DNA from: Rhodococcus sp. P-2
Lineage (GTDB): Bacteria; Actinomycetota; Actinomycetes; Mycobacteriales; Mycobacteriaceae
Length of the DNA stretch: 64,000 nt
Assembly (NCBI RefSeq): GCF_016598535.1
Contig: NZ_CP066779.1
Location: 2,542,001 to 2,606,000, forward strand
Direction: 5' to 3'
A program made the position numbers and the translations under genes. Of this stretch, positions 33,150 through 41,408 are shown piece by piece; position 1 is the stretch's first letter, and each line of letters begins with the position of its first letter. Under the pieces are notes generated by a model, which worked only from the letters and a program-made list of their open reading frames with translations, ran no database searches and had not been told where the DNA came from.

Positions 33150-33986
33150 ATGACTACTGTTCTCTCACACGGCCCACTGCAGACCGATGTCCCTGACATC
33201 CGGCCGACCCTTCAAGGCTCCGTCGGCACCGCGACCCGTGTCAGCCTCGTCGCGGCGGGCGCTGCTGCGGGTGCCGGCCTCGCACTCGTGGCCACGCCTT
33301 CCGCGACAACAGCTTTGACCACAGCTGTTATCGGCGCCGGACTGGTTACGTCGCTGGCCGCGAACTGGTCGACCTGCGGAATGTCCGTCGCCGGAGTTGT
33401 TGCCGCGCCGAAGCAGGTAGATCGGAAGGGATCCTCGACTCCCGTCCGCCGACTCGGCTGGCACGCACTGGGTTCGGTCACGACGGGGGCCGTCACCGGG
33501 GCATTGATCGGCGCCCTCGGTGCGACGATGTCCGGCTACGTCCCGATCAGCTGGGCGCTGGGCGTCTGGGCCGTCGTCGCGGTTGCGTACGGGCTGCACG
33601 AGCTGGGTGCAATGAAGATGCCGACTCCGATGCGGCGCCAACAGCTTCCTCGTCATCTGCGCCGCACCATGGCGCCCTGGAAGGTCTCGCTGATCTTCGG
33701 CGCGATCATCGGCCCGGGATTTCTGATCTTCATCCGCTCCAGTGCGTACTACCTCCTGGCGCTCGGCGTCATCGCCTCGGGTTCACCGGCTCTCGGCGCG
33801 GCGCTGTTCACGGTCGTATCCCTTGGCCGCTGCATGCCCAGCCTCGCGGCAATCGTGCACACCAAGCGTGGTGGCTCGATGCCGGGATTCCTCTCGATCA
33901 TGTGCGTCGTGGACCGTCGCGTGCAGAGCGTCACCGGCGCGGCATTGATCGCACTGGGAGCATTTGCCGCCGCAGCACTGATCTGA
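33150..33986 (+). CDS. Polytopic membrane protein, MauF-position gene
   Basis: A 278-residue membrane protein with about seven hydrophobic segments (residues 30-50, 53-70, 105-125, 128-148, 175-195, 200-232, 255-278). It has a lone conserved-looking Cys in 'ANWSTCGMSVAGV', others at 'GRCMPS' and 'SIMCVVDRR', and a His-rich junction 'GLHELGAMKMP'. Classical mau operons contain MauF, a DsbD/CcdA-like membrane protein of about this size needed for enzyme assembly; this protein could fill that place, but I cannot confirm homology. It is last in the operon, followed by a strong hairpin. Confidence 0.5.
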   Translation: MTTVLSHGPLQTDVPDIRPTLQGSVGTATRVSLVAAGAAAGAGLALVATPSATTALTTAVIGAGLVTSLAANWSTCGMSVAGVVAAPKQVDRKGSSTPVRRLGWHALGSVTTGAVTGALIGALGATMSGYVPISWALGVWAVVAVAYGLHELGAMKMPTPMRRQQLPRHLRRTMAPWKVSLIFGAIIGPGFLIFIRSSAYYLLALGVIASGSPALGAALFTVVSLGRCMPSLAAIVHTKRGGSMPGFLSIMCVVDRRVQSVTGAALIALGAFAAAALI

Positions 33987-34009
33987 CTGTCGAGCTAGCA
34001 CCCTTCATC

Positions 34010-34055
34010 TCGAGTGAACACACGTTCCGACTCTCGGGAGCGTGTGTTCACTCGA
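34010..34055. terminator. Bidirectional terminator between mau-like and siderophore operons
   Basis: A perfect 15-bp inverted repeat (TCGAGTGAACACACG and its complement) with a 16-base loop lies between the convergent ends at 33986 and 34082. There is no T-run on either side. Position and strength make a shared terminator the best reading. Confidence 0.7.
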
Positions 34056-34081
34056 CAGAAACCGTGCGCACTCACCCCGCG

Positions 34082-34771
34082 TCAGGGAATCGACAGCGCC
34101 ACCTGGACCGAGTCCTCCGACGGCGACGTCACCTTTGCGTCCCGACTCCACAGCATGTCCAGCGCTGCCTTGGGCTTGGCAAGAACCCACTCCCGCGCGG
34201 CGTTCTTGATCAGCGTCGGAGTTGCGCACCCGCAATCGCTGTTCACCCCGTCGGCGTCGATGCCGACGTCTCGGCACAACGCCACAGCGCGTGGCACGTG
34301 ATACCCCTGAGTGACGATCAACGCCTTGGTCACCCCATACGTATGTATGGCCCGGAAGCAGGTGTCATAGGTGTCGAGGCCGTACGGATCCCCGACGATG
34401 CGACGCTCATCTATTCCCTGCTCCACCAGGTAGTTCGTCATCGCCGCGATCTCGTCACCCGAGCCGCCGTTCGCGTCGCCGGAGACCAGGACCGCTTTAG
34501 CCTTTCCCGCTTCCACCAGTTCGACTGCTGCGTCCAGTCGCCCTTTCAGGAAAGCCATCGGCTTACCGTCCTTGATCTGCGCGCCCAGCACGATCACCAC
34601 CGGAGCGTCGGGAGCATCGGCGGCGTCTGACGTATGTCCGGCCGACGCCACGGAAATCCACACGATCGAGCCCGCGTAGACAACTGCTCCGAGCACCGCA
34701 ATGCCTGCGACCCATCGAGGCCATCGGCGCTTCCGCGGCGGTTTCACCGGATCTGCAGCGGCTTCGTCCAT
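34082..34771 (-). CDS. SanA/YdcF-like DUF218 membrane protein
   Basis: A 229-residue protein with an N-terminal membrane helix (about residues 20-42) and a DUF218 domain outside: 'PVVIVLGAQIKDGKPMAFLKGRLDAAVELVEAGKAKAVLVSGD' then 'TQGYHVPRAVALCRDVGIDADGV'. Members (SanA, 'vancomycin high-temperature exclusion') affect envelope permeability. It starts after a small CAAACC/GGTTTG hairpin beyond the ABC gene; an in-frame longer start overlapping that gene is possible. It is the last gene of the reverse operon. Confidence 0.8.
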   Translation of the reverse strand: MDEAAADPVKPPRKRRWPRWVAGIAVLGAVVYAGSIVWISVASAGHTSDAADAPDAPVVIVLGAQIKDGKPMAFLKGRLDAAVELVEAGKAKAVLVSGDANGGSGDEIAAMTNYLVEQGIDERRIVGDPYGLDTYDTCFRAIHTYGVTKALIVTQGYHVPRAVALCRDVGIDADGVNSDCGCATPTLIKNAAREWVLAKPKAALDMLWSRDAKVTSPSEDSVQVALSIP

Positions 34772-34779
34772 TCTTCGAT

Positions 34780-34795
34780 CAAACCACACGGTTTG
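34780..34795. terminator. Short hairpin between ABC gene and SanA-like gene
   Basis: CAAACC-ACAC-GGTTTG, a 6-bp stem 2 bp past the ABC stop and before the next start on the minus strand. It could attenuate readthrough within the operon. Confidence 0.3.
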
Positions 34796-34796
34796 C

Positions 34797-36530
34797 TCAT
34801 GGCTCTCGCGCTCGGTCGATCCTCCATCCCTCCGCGCCACTGCGCTCGGCCCACAGATCCGAGTACTTTCCGCCGTGCGCGATCAGGTCTTGGTGAGAAC
34901 CCACCTCTTCAACTGTGCCGCCTTCGAGAAACACGATGTGATCTGCTCCCTGAATAGTCGACAGGCGGTGAGCGATGACCACCACCGTTCTACCACGGGC
35001 CAATCGGTGAATTGCCTCGGTGATCGCTACTTCGTTCTCGCCGTCGAGGGCGGAAGTCGCTTCGTCGAGTAGAACTATCGGAGTGTCCTTGAGGAAGGCG
35101 CGCGCAATCGACACCCGCTGACGTTCACCGCCGGACAGCAGCGATCCGCCTTCACCTACTCTCGTCTCTTCGCCGCTCGGCAGACGATCGATCACTTCGC
35201 CTAGTCTGGAATCGACCACCGCTTGGAGGACCTCCGACTCGGTGGCATCCGGTCTCGCCAACCGAACGTTCTCCACAATGGTTCCGTCGAACAGGTAAAC
35301 CTGCTGCGAGACAGTCGATATCCGAGACATCAATGCTCTCGTTCCGATGTCGCGAACATCTACTCCCCCGATCGACACCGTTCCTTCGTCAACGTCCCAG
35401 AATCTGGAGATCAGCCGAACCAGCGTTGTCTTTCCGGAACCGGAAGGGCCGACCAACGCGGTGACCGAACTTTCCGGGAATTCGAGGCTGACGCTACGAA
35501 TCACGCGATCCGGGCCGTAGCCGAAGGAGACCGAATCGAACCGAATACCGTACGACGTCGGCTCTTTCGGCACCTCAGGCTCCGCCAGCACCGGTACATC
35601 GATCATCTCTCGGACAGATCCGAGCGACACCCGGGCCAGTGAGATACCTTCACCGAATCCTGCGAGCATTTCCATCGGCTCCACGAACCTCACGGCCAAC
35701 ACGAGCACAACGATCACGCTTGCGGTGTCGATGGACCCGGTGGTGACCAGCAGTGCCGCCAGAGCCAGTACAGCAAGGAAGGCAACCTGAACGACGATCA
35801 TGAAGCGCAGCAGATACTTGTCGACCGAGCCGATTTCCTGGAGGTGTGCGTCCCGGTTGGACACAAGAGCTTCGTCCAGCCGATTCCATCCTTCGTCACT
35901 CTTACCGGCTGAGCGCAGAACCTGTTGCGCCTGTGCATATTCGACGACGCGCGATGCCAATTCGGATTCACTCTTTCCAATCGCCTCGTATTCGGGCACA
36001 ACCGCCCGCTGCACGTTGCGGTAAGCGCGAATCCCCAGTGGAACGAAGACGACCATCGCGAAGGACAATCTCCAGTCGACGAACAGGACAGCGATCGCCA
36101 CGGTCGCGGGAGTGACGGTCACGGTGACGAGTTGCACGACGATCATTCCCGGGATACTCATCAAGATCGCTGTGCCCTCGGTGACCAGACGAGTGAACGC
36201 TCCACGGTTTGCCTTACTGAACCACCCGAGCGGAATCTGCACCAGATGCTCGCCCAGTCGGTGCATGATTCCACCGGCAAAACGCTCGATTCCGATGCGG
36301 TACGCACGATTCTCGGCTATCCACCGTACGGCGCCGCAGGCCGCCGCCACGAGAGCAGCCGAGACAACCCATGGAATTGCAGCGCCGTAGTCGCCGCGGA
36401 CAACCGCTTTCAGTATCGGGATCGTCAAGGCGAAAACGACACCCTCGAGTATCCCGGCGAGCGTGAAACCTACTATCTGGCCTCGCATCCCGTTGTCTCG
36501 TCCGAGGATCTCGTCCAGGTCCCGAATCAT
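34797..36530 (-). CDS. ABC transporter, membrane-ATPase fusion (IrtB/YbtP-like)
   Basis: A 577-residue half-transporter: six TM helices (residues 15-300) and a C-terminal ATPase with Walker A GPSGSGKTT, signature LLSGGERQRVSIARAF, Walker B VLLDEATSALD and H-loop IAHRLSTI. The fold is that of exporters, but with a siderophore-binding lipoprotein in the same operon the pair resembles IrtAB and YbtPQ, exporter-fold importers of ferric siderophores. I start at ATG 36530, which overlaps the partner stop (ATGA). Confidence 0.8.
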   Translation of the reverse strand: MIRDLDEILGRDNGMRGQIVGFTLAGILEGVVFALTIPILKAVVRGDYGAAIPWVVSAALVAAACGAVRWIAENRAYRIGIERFAGGIMHRLGEHLVQIPLGWFSKANRGAFTRLVTEGTAILMSIPGMIVVQLVTVTVTPATVAIAVLFVDWRLSFAMVVFVPLGIRAYRNVQRAVVPEYEAIGKSESELASRVVEYAQAQQVLRSAGKSDEGWNRLDEALVSNRDAHLQEIGSVDKYLLRFMIVVQVAFLAVLALAALLVTTGSIDTASVIVVLVLAVRFVEPMEMLAGFGEGISLARVSLGSVREMIDVPVLAEPEVPKEPTSYGIRFDSVSFGYGPDRVIRSVSLEFPESSVTALVGPSGSGKTTLVRLISRFWDVDEGTVSIGGVDVRDIGTRALMSRISTVSQQVYLFDGTIVENVRLARPDATESEVLQAVVDSRLGEVIDRLPSGEETRVGEGGSLLSGGERQRVSIARAFLKDTPIVLLDEATSALDGENEVAITEAIHRLARGRTVVVIAHRLSTIQGADHIVFLEGGTVEEVGSHQDLIAHGGKYSDLWAERSGAEGWRIDRAREP

Positions 36531-38341
36531 TGAAGTACCTTCCACGGAGTCATGTCCTCGCCGAGGGGATTCTGGAGCGCCCACATCCGCGCGTAGGTTC
36601 CCCCGAACTCCGACAGCTGTTCGTGTGTACCCTTCTCCACAATTCTTCCGTCGTCGAGTACGAGTATCTGGTCCGCGTAGCGGATGGTGTGCAGTCGATG
36701 AGCGATCACCATCATGGTGCCGCCGTCTGCACTGATCTCGCCCAGCGCCCGTTGAACGGCCGCTTCGCTGTGCGGATCAGCCTGCGAGGTCGCCTCGTCC
36801 AGGATGACGATCGGCGGATTCTGAAGGATCGCGCGAGCGATGGTCAGGCGTTGCTTCTCCCCACCCGACAACTCACCACCCGAACTACCACCGATCTCGG
36901 TGTCGTACCCGTCGGGCAGTCGCATGATCACGTCGTGAATCTGCGCCCGCTTCGCTGCTGTCTCCACCTCCAGATCGGTTGCATCCGGCCGACCGAGCCG
37001 GATGTTCTCGCGCACGGTATCCCGTAGGAGGACAACATCCTGGAAGACGATCGCCATCGATTTCAAGACTTCACGACTGGACTGATCTCGTACATCGCTT
37101 CCACCGAGGCGAACAGACCCGTCCGTCACGTCCCAGAACCGCGGAAGTAGACGTGCCAACGTGGTCTTTCCGGAGCCGGACGGTCCGACGATCGCGGTAA
37201 CGGTGCCCGGTTGCATCTCGAAGGAAATATTCTCGAGGACGCGCTGCCCGGCAGTGTATTCGAATCCTACGCAATCAAACTCGACCAAGGTGCCCCGAGC
37301 CGAGACCGGATCCTGGGGTTCGGCCAACGCGGGTTCGCCGAGAATGCCCTCGACGTGAGTGGCTCCCAGTTGGCCTTCGCGGTAGAGGTTGGCCATCGTT
37401 CCCAGATGGAGAACCGACGACGGCACACCTATCCCGACGACCAGAAAAGCAACAAGAGCTACCGGGGTGATCCAGCCCCCGGAGAGCAACGCAATCCCCG
37501 TCGCCGTGATGACCACGATGAGCACCGCCGGAGAGAGAAGGATCGACATCGCGACCACCGGCCTTCCCATCCCCGACATCCATCGCACGCACACCGCGAC
37601 CATCGAATCCACAGCACTCGAGTAGCGCGCGAACGCGCGACTCCCACTCCCGTACGTCTTGACAACCTCGATGCCGTCACCCAGTTCGACTGTTGCAGAG
37701 GTCAATGTCGCCATGGCGCGGTTCCACGAGTCGACGTTCGTTCGATACGCATTGCGCATCGATGGTGCGGCAAGGGCGAGACACACTCCGATGTAGCCGA
37801 CCAGGACAAGACTGAACTTCCAGTCGATCACCACCAGATAGACCAGAGCCACTACCGGCGACAGGATGGCAGGCACCACGTCGGCAGGAAGATGAGCGAC
37901 GAGGAGATGCATCCGTTTGACGTCGTCGGTCATCGCTTGTTTCACTTCACCGGTTCCGCCGTTTGCGAACCACCCCAGAGGAACTCGGGACAGGTGCCGC
38001 GCGATACGCGAGCGGATCGAGTACTTGAAGTGTGCGTCGGCGGTGTGACACACCGTCAGAGCCGCGTTGTAGACCACGAAACCGAGAACTGTGCCCGCTG
38101 CGCCGATCGCGGCCCACCACCAGACCACGTTCAACGACGTGCCGGTCAAGAGCACTCGTGCGATCTCGACCACCGCAATGTAGGGCAGAAAGCGCAGCGG
38201 CACCGACAGCGCAGACAGACCCGCCCCCAGGAGGAGTCGATCTCTCACCGGCGCGATCATCCTGCCCAAAGCGTCGCGGTCGACGAGTCCGCGCGAATCA
38301 TCCGAGGCTGCAGCCTCGTTCACTTTCATGTCGTCACTCAC
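36527..38341 (-). CDS. ABC transporter, membrane-ATPase fusion (IrtA/YbtQ-like)
   Basis: A 604-residue half-transporter with TM region (residues about 25-310) and ATPase: GPSGSGKTTLARLL, signature LSGGEKQRLTIARAIL, Walker B ILDEATSQADPHSE and IAHRLHTI. The D-loop 'SQAD' differs from the consensus SALD in the partner, so the two ATP sites may be unequal. The GTG start at 38341 overlaps the cupredoxin stop (GTGA). It lacks the siderophore-interacting domain that mycobacterial IrtA has at its N-terminus. Confidence 0.8.
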   Translation of the reverse strand: MSDDMKVNEAAASDDSRGLVDRDALGRMIAPVRDRLLLGAGLSALSVPLRFLPYIAVVEIARVLLTGTSLNVVWWWAAIGAAGTVLGFVVYNAALTVCHTADAHFKYSIRSRIARHLSRVPLGWFANGGTGEVKQAMTDDVKRMHLLVAHLPADVVPAILSPVVALVYLVVIDWKFSLVLVGYIGVCLALAAPSMRNAYRTNVDSWNRAMATLTSATVELGDGIEVVKTYGSGSRAFARYSSAVDSMVAVCVRWMSGMGRPVVAMSILLSPAVLIVVITATGIALLSGGWITPVALVAFLVVGIGVPSSVLHLGTMANLYREGQLGATHVEGILGEPALAEPQDPVSARGTLVEFDCVGFEYTAGQRVLENISFEMQPGTVTAIVGPSGSGKTTLARLLPRFWDVTDGSVRLGGSDVRDQSSREVLKSMAIVFQDVVLLRDTVRENIRLGRPDATDLEVETAAKRAQIHDVIMRLPDGYDTEIGGSSGGELSGGEKQRLTIARAILQNPPIVILDEATSQADPHSEAAVQRALGEISADGGTMMVIAHRLHTIRYADQILVLDDGRIVEKGTHEQLSEFGGTYARMWALQNPLGEDMTPWKVLQ

Positions 38342-38685
38342 TCTTCGACGATGATCGTGCCGGTCATGTTCGGATGTGGTGTGCACGTGTACGTGAAGGT
38401 TCCGGCTTTGTCGAAGGTCTGGCTGTAGGTTCCACTTCCTTGCAGGTCACTCTTGGTCCCGAGTTCCGCGAACACGACATCGTGTGGCATACCTTGATCC
38501 TCGAAAATCCACGTGACGGTCTGTCCCGTGTGCACGGTGACGGAGTTCGGCGTGTACGCAAGGTTCTTCACCGAGATCTCGACCGGCGTCTGCTCGGTGG
38601 ATCCCGTCGAATCGCTACCGCACGACGTCAGGGTAAACACGGCTGCAACAGCGATCAAAGTGGTCAACCCGGTGCGAACTGACAT
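38338..38685 (-). CDS. Amicyanin-like cupredoxin lipoprotein 3
   Basis: A 115-residue blue-copper-type lipoprotein (LTSC, C22) with ligands H68 (GMPHDVV), C101, H104 and M107 (TCTPHPNM). It is closely related to cupredoxin 1 of the facing mau-like operon, down to 'VKN.AYTP.SVT'. Here it lies between a multicopper oxidase and a siderophore-type ABC pair. It may donate electrons to that oxidase. Confidence 0.8.
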   Translation of the reverse strand: MSVRTGLTTLIAVAAVFTLTSCGSDSTGSTEQTPVEISVKNLAYTPNSVTVHTGQTVTWIFEDQGMPHDVVFAELGTKSDLQGSGTYSQTFDKAGTFTYTCTPHPNMTGTIIVEE

Positions 38686-38695
38686 TCTGCTCTCC

Positions 38696-40243
38696 TCATC
38701 GAACGTAGTGGAGGTCGGCAGTCATCCCGGCCTCGAAGTGGTACGCGTTGTGACAATGGAACATCCACCGTCCTGGATTGTCGGCGTCGAAGTCGATCGC
38801 CAATTGTGTACGCGGAAGCGAAATCACGGTGTCTCGACGAAGCCCGCCGTACGAGGGAACCGAGAAGGTGTGCCCGTGGGTGTGCATCGGGTGCCACATG
38901 TCGGTGTTGTTGTTCATGACGATTCGTATTCGCTCGCCCTGCTTCATGATCAACCGACCTGCGTCGGCGCCCGCCATTCCCCAGACGTATCGATCGCCGG
39001 CTTGAATGAGATCCACCGAATACTCACGATCCGGCACCTGATGCTCCAGCGCGCCGAACGGGCGAAGCACCGATTCCAGAAGGAGTCGGCCGCCGGAACC
39101 TGACAGCACTGCAGGAGAAGTCAGGTCGACGCTCGCGACCGAATCCGGTGTCCGAAGCAGGCACGCAGCGCCACCTGTCTTGCCTTCCACCTTCGCGGCT
39201 ATGGGCCACGAACCAGACTGCACCGTCACCAGCACGTCGTATCGCTGCGCGGGCGCGATCAGAATCTCGTCTCCGACCGCGTAGGAGACGTCCTGCCCGT
39301 CAGCACTGACAACGGTCAACTCGTGCCCGGCTACGGAGAATCGGTACGGAGTCTCGGCCCCGGCATTGATCACCCGCAGACGGAGTCGCGTCCCGGCCGG
39401 CACACTGACGACGAACGGATCTTCTGCCGGTCGTCCGTTGATCAGGTGCAATGGATAGGTGATGTGCGTTGCCATGCCGCCGAGCGCTGTCGAACTCCCG
39501 TGGCCGTCCTCGAGAAGTTGTGCAGCAGAATCGATCTCTGCTTCGTCGATTTCCGGCGGCGGCCCTCCGTGTCCGTGGTGTCCTCCCGGAACTTCCGGAG
39601 ACAGTGCACGTAGAACTGCATCCGGGGTTGTTCCCAGCCCGTCCAGCCAGTCGTCGATCACGATGACGACATCTTCGTCGGCTCCGGTCCGGTCGTTCGG
39701 GTCCTCGACCACGAGTGCACCGAAGAGCCCTCGATCAGCCTGCAACCCCGAATGGGAGTGATACCAGTAGGTTCCGTGGTCGGGAGCCACGAAGTCGTAG
39801 GTGAACTCGGCACCTGGTTGGATTCGTTCCTGGGTGATCGGCGGGACACCGTCCATGTCGTTGCGGATCGCAATGCCGTGCCAGTGCACTGACGTCTCCG
39901 ACGAAAGGTCGTTCTGCAACCGCAGGTTCAGCCGGTCTCCCTTGGAGATTCGGATCTCCGGGCCAACTGCTTCTGCTCCGTACGACCACGTGTCGACGTG
40001 CCTGCCGCCCAGATTCACCCGAGCCGGTGCGGCTGTCAGATTCCGCTCAACTGTACGTCCGCTACGAAACCGCGATTGCTCGGCAGCACGAACTTCATCG
40101 TCGAACGGCGAAATTTCGGAACTGACTTCATTCGCCGCACCACGGCTGCACGCACTCAGCGCCACAGAGCCCAGTGCCGCAGACCCGAACGTCACAGCTC
40201 CCCATCTCAGCGCCAGGCGCCGACTCAACGCACTCGAACTCAT
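38696..40243 (-). CDS. Multicopper oxidase paralogue in the siderophore operon
   Basis: A 515-residue enzyme closely related to the oxidase in the mau-like operon. It has an Arg-rich export signal with lipobox LSAC, copper motifs HWH, HSH, H-P-M-H-T-H-G-H and H496-C497-H498...H502...M507, and a similar His-rich insert (GGHHGHGGPP). I start at ATG 40243, which overlaps the binding-protein stop by 4 bases; the longer frame is the other gene's tail. In an iron-uptake operon a ferroxidase or siderophore-oxidising role is plausible. Confidence 0.85.
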   Translation of the reverse strand: MSSSALSRRLALRWGAVTFGSAALGSVALSACSRGAANEVSSEISPFDDEVRAAEQSRFRSGRTVERNLTAAPARVNLGGRHVDTWSYGAEAVGPEIRISKGDRLNLRLQNDLSSETSVHWHGIAIRNDMDGVPPITQERIQPGAEFTYDFVAPDHGTYWYHSHSGLQADRGLFGALVVEDPNDRTGADEDVVIVIDDWLDGLGTTPDAVLRALSPEVPGGHHGHGGPPPEIDEAEIDSAAQLLEDGHGSSTALGGMATHITYPLHLINGRPAEDPFVVSVPAGTRLRLRVINAGAETPYRFSVAGHELTVVSADGQDVSYAVGDEILIAPAQRYDVLVTVQSGSWPIAAKVEGKTGGAACLLRTPDSVASVDLTSPAVLSGSGGRLLLESVLRPFGALEHQVPDREYSVDLIQAGDRYVWGMAGADAGRLIMKQGERIRIVMNNNTDMWHPMHTHGHTFSVPSYGGLRRDTVISLPRTQLAIDFDADNPGRWMFHCHNAYHFEAGMTADLHYVR

Positions 40244-41262
40244 GCCGTCAGCGCCGTGAATTCCTGATAGCGTTTCGCAGCAACAGATTCGGTACCGGTG
40301 CCGGCCAGATTGCCGCCAGCCATGGCGTCCATGTCCTCGATCATCCAGAAGGTGGCAAAGGGGTGAGTAGCGAGCCACATGTCCCCGTTGACCTTGGCCA
40401 CCCGGTTCTCCTGCGCCGCCGAAAGACTCGAGAACCCGGGGACGCTGGCAACCTTGCCGAATTCGTACACACCCTCGTCGAAGACGGCAACGATCCGAGC
40501 GTCCTGCGCCGGAATCGCCTCATCGGACAGGGGTGCATACGGTAGGCCTCCCGCGGCATTCGCTCGCTGCGATTCGGGACGCCCGAATCCGCTCTCCGCC
40601 AACAGCAACGAGGGCGGTGCTTGCTCGGTGGTGGTGGCAAGAATGCCAGAGCTGCTCATCAGCACCGACACGGTGTTCGCTTCGCCACGGGAGCGAGCAG
40701 AGACGTCAGAGATCTTGCCCTCCAAAGCGCCTGTCAACTTGTCGGCAACCGACTGACGATCGAAGGCCCGACCGAAGAAGGCAAGATTCTCACGCCACGG
40801 AGTGGTCACGGCAGGGACCGGGACTGTGGGAACCGTCGACGCGATGGAGTCGTAGTAGCTCCGATCGCCCATCGACGTGAAGATGACCAGTCCCGGATCC
40901 TGGGCGAGGACCTGCTCGATCGGCGGCGCACCGAGCGGCGGCACCGTGACCACCTCGGTACCTGCCGAGGCCAGGATGTCCTGGCCGATCTCCGATCCCC
41001 AGGACGTGAAGACCACGTCGGGCGTGATGCCGACGGCAAGGAGACCGAGTGCGGCGTATTCGTCCAAGGAAACGATTCGCCCGAGGTCGTCCGGAACCGA
41101 CGTCTCACCGAATTCGTGGGTCACGGCATGCGTTCCCTCGGCAAGTTCCGTCGTCTGTCCCGCCTCACTCGAGCTACAGGCGGCCGCAGTCAGGGCAACG
41201 ACACTGACCAGCAGCGAAGCACCCAGCTTCGATAGATAACCGGGTCGCGTTTTCAACTTCAT
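40240..41262 (-). CDS. Siderophore-binding ABC lipoprotein (FepB/FecB-like)
   Basis: A 340-residue substrate-binding lipoprotein, lipobox TAAAC (C29). It has the class III binding-protein layout: 'GRIVSLDEYAALGLLAVGITPDVVF', 'PPIEQVLAQDPGLVIFTS' and C-terminal 'RVAKVNGDMWLATHPFATFWMIEDM'. Such proteins bind ferric siderophores or haem. First gene of the reverse operon, with an IdeR-like box 62-80 bp upstream, so expression is probably raised by iron lack. Confidence 0.8.
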   Translation of the reverse strand: MKLKTRPGYLSKLGASLLVSVVALTAAACSSSEAGQTTELAEGTHAVTHEFGETSVPDDLGRIVSLDEYAALGLLAVGITPDVVFTSWGSEIGQDILASAGTEVVTVPPLGAPPIEQVLAQDPGLVIFTSMGDRSYYDSIASTVPTVPVPAVTTPWRENLAFFGRAFDRQSVADKLTGALEGKISDVSARSRGEANTVSVLMSSSGILATTTEQAPPSLLLAESGFGRPESQRANAAGGLPYAPLSDEAIPAQDARIVAVFDEGVYEFGKVASVPGFSSLSAAQENRVAKVNGDMWLATHPFATFWMIEDMDAMAGGNLAGTGTESVAAKRYQEFTALTA

Positions 41263-41323
41263 GGTGTCCTTCAGCTTCGAAAAATCGGGGGTTCGCTACA
41301 AATCGGAGCACTGCTCGGATTTG

Positions 41324-41342
41324 GCAAGTAAACCTCACCTAA
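41324..41342 (-). promoter_or_regulatory. IdeR/DtxR-like iron box
   Basis: On the minus strand the sequence reads TTAGGTGAGGTTTACTTGC, matching about 13 of 19 positions of the IdeR consensus (TTAGGTTAGGCTAACCTAA), with the left half nearly perfect. It lies upstream of the siderophore-binding gene at a normal operator distance. Confidence 0.6.
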
Positions 41343-41408
41343 GTTCATCCGTCAATCGGTTGCGCCCAGTGCATGCCCCGATCCGACGCCGCTAAGCTCG
41401 GTCGGACC

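Noticed and set aside
37211-38428. 405-codon plus-strand frame over the ABC half-transporter
   Set aside because: Arg/His/Asp-rich shadow of a clear ABC protein.
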